From Methylobacterium phyllostachyos (GTDB lineage: Bacteria > Pseudomonadota > Alphaproteobacteria > Rhizobiales > Beijerinckiaceae): DNA of 64,000 nt. The position numbers were made by a program, and so were the translations under genes. The notes beneath the pieces are model-generated. The model was not told where the DNA came from, made no database searches, and was given only the letters and a program-made list of their open reading frames with translations. The stretch is taken from assembly GCF_900103445.1 (NCBI RefSeq), contig NZ_FNHS01000016.1, positions 1 through 64,000 on the forward strand. The letters are read 5' to 3'. Positions 24,744 through 32,379 of the stretch are shown here, piece after piece (position 1 is the stretch's first letter; every line of letters begins with the position of its first letter).

Positions 24744-24768
24744 AACCGACTCAGCTGTGACCGGTTCC
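24744..24768 (-). promoter_or_regulatory. candidate EcfG (general stress) promoter GGAAC-N16-GGTT
   Basis: On the minus strand GGAAC (24768-24764) is followed after exactly 16 bases by GGTT (24747-24744). The alphaproteobacterial general-stress sigma factor EcfG recognises GGAAC with CGTT 16-17 bases later, so only one base of the downstream box differs. It stands about 70 bases before the first gene of the small membrane-protein operon, whose products are of stress-associated types. Confidence 0.55.
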
Positions 24769-25165
24769 GGTGCCGCGTGTCGTGAATCCCGTGAACGCCG
24801 AACCGATCCCGGCCCGATGCGACTCGGCGCAGCGGTCAGTCCCCGTTCAGGCACGGTCTGTCAGAACCGTCACGCTTCGACAACGGCCACCCGAACTCCG
24901 CCGGCTCATCCGCGGGCGATCGGTGGAGCACGGTGCCGGGACGGAGCGGCCGCCCTGATCCCGGAACGGCATGAGCGCGACTTGACCCGCGCCCGGCTTC
25001 ACGCTTGGGTCGTCTGAAACGCGGGCCGCCCCACCTTGGGACGCTCCGAAGACCAACAAAGGATCGCGCAGGGTTCCCGCGCGTTCTGACATAGAGTTGA
25101 TGTCCCGATGCAGGCGCGGCGAGATCCTCGACTCGGCCTGCGCCCCTGATCCGGAGCCGACCCCC
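24769..25165. other. intergenic region upstream of otsA, no gene supported
   Basis: About 400 bases lie between the stress promoter and the otsA start. Open frames here are shadows or short extensions of otsA. I see no second GGAAC-N16/17-CGTT box on the otsA side, no hairpin with a T-run and no RNA gene. The otsA promoter must lie here but I cannot point to it. Confidence 0.45.
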
Positions 25166-26590
25166 GTGGCACGCCTTGTGATCGTATCGAACCGCGTCGC
25201 CGTCCCGGAGGAGGGCGGCAAGGCGGTGGCGGCGGGCGGCCTGGCGGTCGCCGTGAAAGAGGCCTTCACGGCCTACGAGGGCCTGTGGTTCGGCTGGAGC
25301 GGCACCATCACGGACGAGCCCTCCGAGGAGCCGACCCTGATCGACCGGGGCCGCGTCCAATACGCGGTGGTCGACCTCTCGCCCCAGGACCACCTCGAAT
25401 ATTACGCCGGCTTCGCGAACCGGGCCCTGTGGCCGATCATGCATTACCGGCTGGGGCTCGGCGCCTTCTCGCGCTCGGATTACGCCGGATACAGCCGCGT
25501 CAACCGGACCTTCGCGCGGGCGCTCGCCAAGCTGGTCGAGCCCGACGACATCATCTGGGTGCACGATTACCACCTGCTGCCGCTCGCCGCGGAGCTGCGC
25601 GGACTCGGGCTCGACAACCCGATCGGCTATTTCCACCACATCCCGTGGCCGGCCGCCGACGTGTTCAACTCGCTGCCGGCCAGCACCGAATTGCTGCGCG
25701 CCATCGTGGACTACGACCTGATCGGCCTGCAGACCGAGGCGGACGTCCAGAACCTGCAGCGCAACCTCGTCGACACTCAGCGAGCGATTCCCTTGGGCGG
25801 CGGCTCACTGATGGTCGATGGCCGCCGGACCCGGATCCGCGCCTTCCCGATCGGCATCGACGTCGCGGGCTTCAAGGAGGCGGCCGAGAAGGCCGGCGCC
25901 AACAAGGTCGTGCGCGAGACCATGGCGGGCCTGCGCACCCGCAAGCTGCTGATCGGCGTCGATCGGCTCGATTATTCCAAGGGTGTGCCCGAGCGGATGG
26001 AGGCGGTGGAGAGCTTCTTCGCCTCGAACCCCGACCAGCGCGGCAACGTCACCTACATCCAGATCACGCCGAAATCCCGCAGCGAGGTACCGGAATACGA
26101 GCAGCTCGCCCGCGACGTGAACGAGAAGGTCGGCGAGATCAACGGCTCGCTCGGCGACCCTGCCTGGACGCCGATCCAGTACATCACCAAGGCCTATCCG
26201 CGGCCCGTGCTCGCCGGCCTGTACCGGGCGGCCCGGGTCGGCCTCGTGACGCCGATGCGCGACGGCATGAACCTCGTCGCCAAGGAATACGTGGTCGCGC
26301 AGAGCGAGGACGATCCGGGCGTGCTGGTCCTGTCGAAATTCGCCGGCGCCGCCCGTCAGTTGCCCGAGGCGCTGCTGATCAACCCCTACGACAAGTTCGA
26401 GGTGGCGGAGGCGATCCGCGCGGCGCTCTACATGCCGAAGGCCGAGCGGCTGGCGCGCTGGAAGCCGATGGTCGAGCGCATGACCCGCGAGGATGTCGAT
26501 TGGTGGGCGCGCAACTTCCTGGCGGAACTCGAGAACTTCCGTACGGTCGAGCACGGGCCACCCACCACGACCGCAGCGGCAGCCGAATAA
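25166..26590 (+). CDS. otsA: trehalose-6-phosphate synthase (UDP-forming)
   Basis: A GT20 glycosyltransferase joining glucose from UDP-glucose to glucose 6-phosphate. The protein reads (V/M)ARLVIVSNRVAVP then GGLAVAVKEAF, WVHDYHLLPLAAELR, GYFHHIPWPAADVFNSLP, GVDRLDYSKGVPERM and TPMRDGMNLVAKEYV, all family signatures. The GTG start at 25166 gives 474 residues, the length of E. coli OtsA, and a CGGAG precedes it; an ATG at 25097 would add 23 residues unlike the family. The phosphatase otsB is not in the window. It opens the carbohydrate cluster but is separated from glgX by a family A element. Confidence 0.95.
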   Translation: MARLVIVSNRVAVPEEGGKAVAAGGLAVAVKEAFTAYEGLWFGWSGTITDEPSEEPTLIDRGRVQYAVVDLSPQDHLEYYAGFANRALWPIMHYRLGLGAFSRSDYAGYSRVNRTFARALAKLVEPDDIIWVHDYHLLPLAAELRGLGLDNPIGYFHHIPWPAADVFNSLPASTELLRAIVDYDLIGLQTEADVQNLQRNLVDTQRAIPLGGGSLMVDGRRTRIRAFPIGIDVAGFKEAAEKAGANKVVRETMAGLRTRKLLIGVDRLDYSKGVPERMEAVESFFASNPDQRGNVTYIQITPKSRSEVPEYEQLARDVNEKVGEINGSLGDPAWTPIQYITKAYPRPVLAGLYRAARVGLVTPMRDGMNLVAKEYVVAQSEDDPGVLVLSKFAGAARQLPEALLINPYDKFEVAEAIRAALYMPKAERLARWKPMVERMTREDVDWWARNFLAELENFRTVEHGPPTTTAAAAE

Positions 26591-26601
26591 CCGGCGATGT
26601 C

Positions 26602-26726
26602 ATGGGTTTCCAAAGGGATCATCCCTTTGGCGGGTGATCGGGGCGGAGCCCCGATGTCGGGCGTTGACCGAACCCAGCAGGGCTTTGCCCTGTACCCACA
26701 AAAGGTCGAAGACCTTTTGAAATCAT
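26602..26726. repeat. family A multi-hairpin intergenic element, copy 4
   Basis: It starts ATGGGTTTCCAAAGGG with CCCTTTGG, then TCGGGGC/GCCCCGA, GTCGGGCG...CGAACCC, AGCAGGGCTTTGCCCTG, and ends AAAAGGTC...GACCTTTTGAAATCAT. The terminal CATGGGTTTC and GAAATCATG are near complements. It lies between otsA and glgX. Confidence 0.85.
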
Positions 26727-26776
26727 GACGCTCAGCGGTACCCTTCTGATCTCACATTTACAGCTGGACCTCGCCC

Positions 26777-28897
26777 ATGATCGCCGTCGATGACGGGGTG
26801 CCGGCGCCGCTCGGCGCGCATTTCGACGGGCGCGGGGTCAACTTCGCCCTGTTCTCCGAGCACGCCACCGCGGTCGATATCTGTCTGTTCGAGCCCGGCG
26901 AGCGGCACGAGACCCGCACGGTGCGGCTGCCCTGCCGGACCGACGATGTCTGGCACGGCTACCTGCGCGGGGTGCTGCCGGGCCAGCTCTACGGCTACCG
27001 GGTGCACGGCCCCTGGGATCCGGGGAACGGCCACCGGTTCAACCCCTCGAAGCTGCTGCTCGACCCTTACGCCCGGGAGATCCGCGGAAAAATCCGCTGG
27101 CACGACGCGCTCTACGGTCACCGCCGGGGCGGGCGCGAGGACCGGATCGACCGGCGCGACAGCGCGGTCTACATGCCGCGCTGCGTGGTCACCGCCCCCG
27201 AGGTGCCCAACCTCGCCCTCGATCCGGTGCGCCGGCCGCTCGCCGACACGGTGGTGTACGAGGCGCACGTCAAGGCGCTGACCCGCACCCATCCCGCGAT
27301 CCCCGAACCCGAGCGCGGCACCTACGCGGCGCTCGCCCATCCGGCGATCATCGAGCACCTCGTCAAGCTCGGCGTGACGGCGCTCGAACTCCTGCCGATC
27401 CAGGGCTTCGTGGATGACCGCTTCCTGGTGGACAAGGGCCTCGTCAATTTCTGGGGCTATCAGCCCTTGAGCTACTTCGCCCCGGACCCGCGCTACCTGG
27501 GGGAGGGCGGGCTCGGCAGCCTGAAGGCGGCGATCCGGGAGCTCAACGCCGCCGGGATCGAGACCTGGCTCGACGTGGTCTACAACCACACCGCGGAGGG
27601 CGACCACACCGGCCCGACGCTGGCGTTCCGCGGCATCGACAACGCCAGCTACTACAAGCTCGACCCCGCAGACCGGCACCGCAACATCGACTGCACCGGC
27701 TGCGGCAACACCTTCGACGTGAGCCACCCGCGGGTGATGCAGCTGGTGCTGGATTCCCTGCGCCACTGGGTGACTGCCTACGGGATCGCGGGCTTCCGGT
27801 TCGACCTCGCCTCAAGCCTCGGGCGTTCGCCGCTTGCCTTCAGCCCGCAAGCGGCCTTCTTCCAGGCGGTGGCGCAGGATCCGGTGCTCGCCCGGGTCAA
27901 GATGGTGGCCGAGCCCTGGGACATCGGGGAGGGGGGCTATCAGCTCGGCGGCTACCCGCGCGGCTGGAGCGAGTGGAACGACCAGTTCCGCGACGCGACG
28001 CGCGGGTTCTGGAAGGGCGATTCTGGAACCCTCGCCAAGGTCACGCAGGGGCTGACCGGCTCACGGGAGGTGTTCGCGCCCTCCCGGCGCTCGCCGCTCG
28101 CCAGCGTCAACTTCATCGCCAGCCACGACGGCTTCACGCTCGCCGACACGGTGGCGTACGAGGCGAAGCACAACGAAGCCAACGGCGAGGACAACCGCGA
28201 CGGCCACGGCCACAACGTCAGCCGGAATTACGGGGTCGAGGGCGACACCGACAATCCCGCGGTCCTGAGCCTGCGCGCCCGCCAGAAGCGCAACATGCTG
28301 GCCACCGTGATGCTGGCCCAGGGCGTGCCGATGCTGCTGATGGGCGACGAGCGCTCGCGCAGCCAGGGCGGCAACAACAACGCCTACGCCCAGGACAATC
28401 CGACGAGCTGGATGGACTGGAGCACCGATCCGGATCCCGCGCTCTCAGGCTTCGTGTCCAACCTGCTGGCCCTGCGCCGGTCCCAGCCGGCCCTGCGGCG
28501 GCGGCGCTTCTTCACCGGCACCCTGATCGATCCGGACCAGCCCCTGCGCGACGTCCACTGGCTGGCCCCCGAGGGCACCGAGATGGGCGAAAGCCACTGG
28601 TCCGACGACGGGCTCCAGGCGTTCGGCATGCAGATCGGCAATGACGGCGAGCCGGGCGACCGCCTGCTGATGCTGTTCAACGCCGGGGAGGGGGCTTGCA
28701 CGTTCCACCTCGACCCGGTGGTCGGCGGCCCGTGGTGGCCCGTGTTCGACACGGGTGAGCCGGAAGGCGCATCGCCGCCGGACGCCCCGGCCTACGCATC
28801 TGGCGCCGCCGTGCCGCTGGCCGGCCGCACGGTCTTGGTGCTCACCGCCGCGGGGGCCGGGGCCGGGATCCGGGCCGGATGGGCGTCAGGACGGTAG
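26777..28897 (+). CDS. glgX: glycogen debranching enzyme (GlgX-type isoamylase)
   Basis: A 706-residue GH13 enzyme that hydrolyses alpha-1,6 branches. The N-terminal CBM48 domain (about 10-110) contains GVNFALFSEHATAVDICLF. Region I is DVVYNHTAEG. The nucleophile is Asp343 (GFRFDLAS), the acid Glu379 (VAEPWD) and the third acid Asp451 (SHDGFT). The segment NGEDNRDGHGHNVSRNYG is typical of GlgX. Length matches. It releases linear maltodextrins that MalQ, GlgP, TreY and the GlgE pathway downstream can use. Its far neighbour on the right is an AT-rich insertion, not the next pathway gene. Confidence 0.95.
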   Translation: MIAVDDGVPAPLGAHFDGRGVNFALFSEHATAVDICLFEPGERHETRTVRLPCRTDDVWHGYLRGVLPGQLYGYRVHGPWDPGNGHRFNPSKLLLDPYAREIRGKIRWHDALYGHRRGGREDRIDRRDSAVYMPRCVVTAPEVPNLALDPVRRPLADTVVYEAHVKALTRTHPAIPEPERGTYAALAHPAIIEHLVKLGVTALELLPIQGFVDDRFLVDKGLVNFWGYQPLSYFAPDPRYLGEGGLGSLKAAIRELNAAGIETWLDVVYNHTAEGDHTGPTLAFRGIDNASYYKLDPADRHRNIDCTGCGNTFDVSHPRVMQLVLDSLRHWVTAYGIAGFRFDLASSLGRSPLAFSPQAAFFQAVAQDPVLARVKMVAEPWDIGEGGYQLGGYPRGWSEWNDQFRDATRGFWKGDSGTLAKVTQGLTGSREVFAPSRRSPLASVNFIASHDGFTLADTVAYEAKHNEANGEDNRDGHGHNVSRNYGVEGDTDNPAVLSLRARQKRNMLATVMLAQGVPMLLMGDERSRSQGGNNNAYAQDNPTSWMDWSTDPDPALSGFVSNLLALRRSQPALRRRRFFTGTLIDPDQPLRDVHWLAPEGTEMGESHWSDDGLQAFGMQIGNDGEPGDRLLMLFNAGEGACTFHLDPVVGGPWWPVFDTGEPEGASPPDAPAYASGAAVPLAGRTVLVLTAAGAGAGIRAGWASGR

Positions 28898-28910
28898 GGC
28901 TCATAAAACG

Positions 28911-28924
28911 CGCTTACGTAAGCG
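28911..28924. repeat. perfect 14-base palindrome at the edge of the AT-rich islet
   Basis: CGCTTACGTAAGCG is its own complement. It lies 13 bases after the glgX stop codon, exactly where base composition drops. It could be half of a terminator, a protein-binding site or a scar of the insertion. Confidence 0.5.
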
Positions 28925-29028
28925 GAAGATGGCAGGGCTAAAGCGTCCGGGATTCGAGTTGCCAAGCTTCGGAATGCGAAATTTGAACGCCCGAAAGAGG
29001 CTTCCCGTCAAAATAGAACCCAATCGCT

Positions 29029-29859
29029 TTACATGATTGTGTGAAGCGCTTCTCCAAAAATCCGCATGACTGCCTCGGGCATACGTTGAGCAACGAGATT
29101 TGCTGCATGCCAATGCGTTGCTACCGAGTCGGGTCCATACTGGGAATGATTATAACGTTCTGGCGGCAAGAGTTCACCCCCGAAGGGCTCAAGCAATATC
29201 GCTGCTGCATGCTGCTCGGACAGATTACTCCGGCAACTGACCTCAGGTACGAATTGACATTCTGAAACAGGCCACGAGTCGATCAATCGTAAACATTGCT
29301 TTATGGATTTCTCTGTCAAGGAAACGCCCGGAGCGAGCATATAAAAATCTCCTAGCAACCCCTCGATGATAGGCGCCCGAAAGAACTTTAGTTTATACAG
29401 CGATCCACGAAATGATAGCGTATCTGCCGCGTACAAAACTCGGTTTTTATTTCCAGAAGACCAGTAAAATCGCAATATTTCGTCAGGTGCGGCGAAAAAG
29501 AATACATCCGCGCCTATGAGCAGTCGATGGCTTTGTACATCCAATTCTCGAAAATCTGCCAGCATGCGCCGAATACAAATCCGATCAACATCTTCACAGT
29601 TTACGATGGTCTGGGCGAACTCCTTATCGTGGTGAAAAATTGGCCCATCATCAAGCGCCACAAGTTTATAGTTGAATCCGTAGCTTGCGGCAAATGCTTC
29701 AAATTTGGGTCGATACCTCTGTTGTATGTATATAACTACTTTAAGATCGACATATGGTCCAATGAAATATTTTAAAGTCGCCATCGACAACGCGAGCTCG
29801 ATGAAATATGTATTGATTTTTGAAGGCTCAAATAAAGCAGAGTATCTAACCGTAAACAT
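29029..29859 (-). CDS. orphan GT-A-like glycosyltransferase candidate in AT-rich DNA
   Basis: A 276-residue product. The middle reads HRLLIGADVFFFAAPDEILRF, like the D-x-D region of GT-A nucleotide-sugar transferases where a strand ends in an acidic metal site. Later EQHAAAILL followed by LPPERYNHSQYGP and THWHAA resembles the D-Q-x-x-L-N, LP..YN and final His of GT8-like enzymes. No signal peptide is seen. The gene is AT-rich (see finding) and uses codons such as ATA, TTA and AAA rare in neighbours, so recent transfer is likely. It is opposite in direction to the cluster around it. A different family with a similar strand is possible. Confidence 0.6.
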   Translation of the reverse strand: MFTVRYSALFEPSKINTYFIELALSMATLKYFIGPYVDLKVVIYIQQRYRPKFEAFAASYGFNYKLVALDDGPIFHHDKEFAQTIVNCEDVDRICIRRMLADFRELDVQSHRLLIGADVFFFAAPDEILRFYWSSGNKNRVLYAADTLSFRGSLYKLKFFRAPIIEGLLGDFYMLAPGVSLTEKSIKQCLRLIDSWPVSECQFVPEVSCRSNLSEQHAAAILLEPFGGELLPPERYNHSQYGPDSVATHWHAANLVAQRMPEAVMRIFGEALHTIM

Positions 29860-30573
29860 CGTTCTTCCATCATTCTATTTGCAAACAAAATTCTCATGAT
29901 GGCGGGTACGATAATTTCATGGGTCTTGCAAGTTCATTCATCGAGTAGAATTTGCTGTCATCCCGCTAGAGATACTCATTGTGCACAAAAAAAAAGGTTT
30001 ACAATCACGTGAAAGCAATTGAGAATCGAGAAAATCTGCGTCTTTCACCAAATCAAATTCAATTGTCACTCATGTGGAAAATTTCTCAGACTTGAGTTGC
30101 AGAAGCAGGATACCAGTGGGCGACGAAGCCTGGGTCAAAGCGACGACGTTCTGGAATTTATGCCTCTTCATTCATCTTATTGATATTAACTTACGTATTG
30201 TTGTCATATTATTCGACGATTCTGGCTGATGGTCGTTATTCACCCACGCATAACGAATAATGCTGAGTTTTCTCAAGAGGGTTTTGAGAAGTTTTAAGAT
30301 CACCGATTCGCCATGCTTGCCGCACTGCATTGACCAAACAGGCCGTGTGATCCGCCTCAGCCAGCGCGAAAAGTTGGCGCTTGAGTGCCCTCCAGATAAT
30401 TGATGAAGCTACCCCCCCTGCCAAAGGAAGCTTCGATCGCCCCCATTGCCACACACCGCGCCCGCCATAGCTGCACTGCGGGAACCGGATCGACCCCGGG
30501 GCCTTCTCCCACGACGGATGATCTGCAGCGCTTGCGCCCTTGGCGCGCGGCCAATGACGAGGAATGTGGCCCG
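29860..30573. other. AT-rich intergenic region, no intact gene supported
   Basis: This is the right part of the islet. It holds A-runs (29990-30000), short inverted repeats and no frame with a convincing start. A minus-strand frame at 30236-30454 (72 codons) contains a plausible helical stretch (LFALAEADHTACLVNAVRQA) and may be the remnant of a lost gene, but it overlaps the treZ leader. From about 30400 composition returns to the high-GC level. The treZ promoter probably lies near 30380-30560. Confidence 0.4.
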
Positions 30574-32379
30574 ATGCGGCGCGCCCACAGCATGGAATTC
30601 GGGGCCGAGATGGTCGGGGGCGGCGTCCGCTTCGCCCTCTGGGCGCCCACCGCGCAGAGCGTCGCGCTCGTCGTCGACGGCGTCGATCACCCGCTGCCCG
30701 AATCCGGCGGCGGCTGGCGGCGCACCGCCCTACCCGGGGTGAAGCCCGGCGCCCGCTACGGCTTCCGCATCGACGGCGACCTCGTGGCCCCCGATCCAGC
30801 CTCCCGCTTCCAGCCGGAGGACGTCTCCGGTCTCAGCGAGGTGATCGACCCACGCAGCTTCGAATGGTCCGACGAAGGCTGGACCGGGCGCCCCTTCGAG
30901 GAGGCAGTGATCTACGAGTGCCATGTCGGCACCGCGACGCCGGAGGGCACTTATGCCGGCCTTCAGGCCCGGCTGCCCGACCTCAAGGCGCTCGGCGTCA
31001 CCGCCATTGAGCTGCTGCCGCTCGCTGATTTCAAGGGCTCGCGCAACTGGGGCTACGACGGCGTGCTGCCCTACGCCCCCGACGGCGCCTATGGCCGCCC
31101 CGATGACCTGAAGCGCCTGATCGACGCCGCCCACGGGCTCGGCCTGATGGTCTATCTCGATGCGGTCTACAACCATTTCGGCCCGGCCGGGAATTACCTT
31201 CACGCCTACGCCAAGACCTTCTTCACCGAGCGTCACCAGACGCCGTGGGGCGCCGGCATCAACTTCGACGGCAAGGAGAGCGGCGCCACGGTGCGGCAGT
31301 ACTTCATCCAGAACGCCCTGTACTGGCTGGAGGAGTATCGCTTCGACGGCCTGCGCTTCGACGCCGTCCACGCGATCCTCGACGACTCGCCCCGCCACTT
31401 CCTGGCCGAACTCGGCGAGACGATCCGGAAGACGTTTCCGGACCGCCAGATCCACCTGATGCTGGAGAACGAGGCCAACCAGGCCCGCTGGCTGGAGCGC
31501 GACGCCGCCGGGCGCCCGAAGATGCACGACGCGCAATGGGCCGACGACCTGCACCATTGCTGGCACGTCCTGCTCACCGGCGAGGATGCCGGCTATTATA
31601 AGAGCTTTGCCGACAAACCGGTCGCGCACCTCGCCCGCTGCCTCGCGGAGGGATTTGCCTATCAGGGCGAGCCCTTCTCGACCCTCGACAACCACCCGCG
31701 CGGCGAGCCCTCCGGGCATCTGCCGCCCTCGGCCTTCGTGACCTTCCTCCAGAACCACGATCAGGTCGGCAACCGTGCCCTCGGCGAGCGGCTCAACCAT
31801 CTGGCCGATCCGAAGAAGCTCGACCTCGCCCGGGCCGGGTTCCTGCTGGCGCCGCAGATCCCGATGCTCTGGATGGGCGAGGAATGGTCGGCCTCCGCGC
31901 CGTTCCTGTTCTTCGTCGACTTCGCGCCGGACGAGGAGTTGAACAAGGCGGTGCGCGACGGCCGCCGCCGCGAGTTCAAGAGCTTTGCGGCCTTCGCGGA
32001 CGATACCGGAAAGATCCCCGACCCGACCGAGCGCAAGACCTTCGAGGTCTCCAAGCTCGACTGGTCCGAGCGGGAGCGCGCGCCGCACCGTGAGGTGCTG
32101 GCCGAGACGACCCGGCTCCTTGGCCTGCGCCGCGACGTGGTCGTGCCCCTGGCGAAGTCGGGCTACGAGGGCGCCGCTGCCACGCTGCCGCGGGCTGACG
32201 TGGTCGATTGCACGTGGCGCTTCGGCGCCGGCACCCTGCGCTTCGTCGCCAATGTCGGGACCGAACCCTTCGCGCTGGATCCGGGCGATGCCAAGCTGGT
32301 CTGGACCAACGCCCCGGACGGGGCTGGACGCGATCTTCCATCCTGGACCGGCGTGTTCCTGACGGAGTCCCACTCGTGA
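30574..32379 (+). CDS. treZ: malto-oligosyltrehalose trehalohydrolase
   Basis: A 601-residue GH13 enzyme that cuts trehalose from the end of malto-oligosyl-trehalose made by TreY. The N-terminal E-set domain includes GGGVRFALWAPTAQSVALV. Region I is LDAVYNHFGPAGNYL, with FNHFGP-type signature of TreZ. The triad is Asp263 (LRFDAVHA), Glu298 (LMLENEAN) and Asp396 (LQNHDQVGN). ATG 30574 is preceded by GAGGA; the frame is open 58 codons upstream without similarity. The stop overlaps the GTG start of the malQ::treY gene, which couples the two halves of the TreY/TreZ pathway. Confidence 0.95.
   Translation: MRRAHSMEFGAEMVGGGVRFALWAPTAQSVALVVDGVDHPLPESGGGWRRTALPGVKPGARYGFRIDGDLVAPDPASRFQPEDVSGLSEVIDPRSFEWSDEGWTGRPFEEAVIYECHVGTATPEGTYAGLQARLPDLKALGVTAIELLPLADFKGSRNWGYDGVLPYAPDGAYGRPDDLKRLIDAAHGLGLMVYLDAVYNHFGPAGNYLHAYAKTFFTERHQTPWGAGINFDGKESGATVRQYFIQNALYWLEEYRFDGLRFDAVHAILDDSPRHFLAELGETIRKTFPDRQIHLMLENEANQARWLERDAAGRPKMHDAQWADDLHHCWHVLLTGEDAGYYKSFADKPVAHLARCLAEGFAYQGEPFSTLDNHPRGEPSGHLPPSAFVTFLQNHDQVGNRALGERLNHLADPKKLDLARAGFLLAPQIPMLWMGEEWSASAPFLFFVDFAPDEELNKAVRDGRRREFKSFAAFADDTGKIPDPTERKTFEVSKLDWSERERAPHREVLAETTRLLGLRRDVVVPLAKSGYEGAAATLPRADVVDCTWRFGAGTLRFVANVGTEPFALDPGDAKLVWTNAPDGAGRDLPSWTGVFLTESHS

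Noticed and set aside
24962..24990. GGAAC box upstream of otsA as an EcfG promoter
   Set aside because: No CGTT-like box at 16 or 17 bases; the sequence there is ACCC.
30236..30454. 72-codon minus-strand frame as a transposase remnant
   Set aside because: A helical stretch is present, but no catalytic residue, terminal repeat or similarity I can name; it also overlaps the treZ leader.
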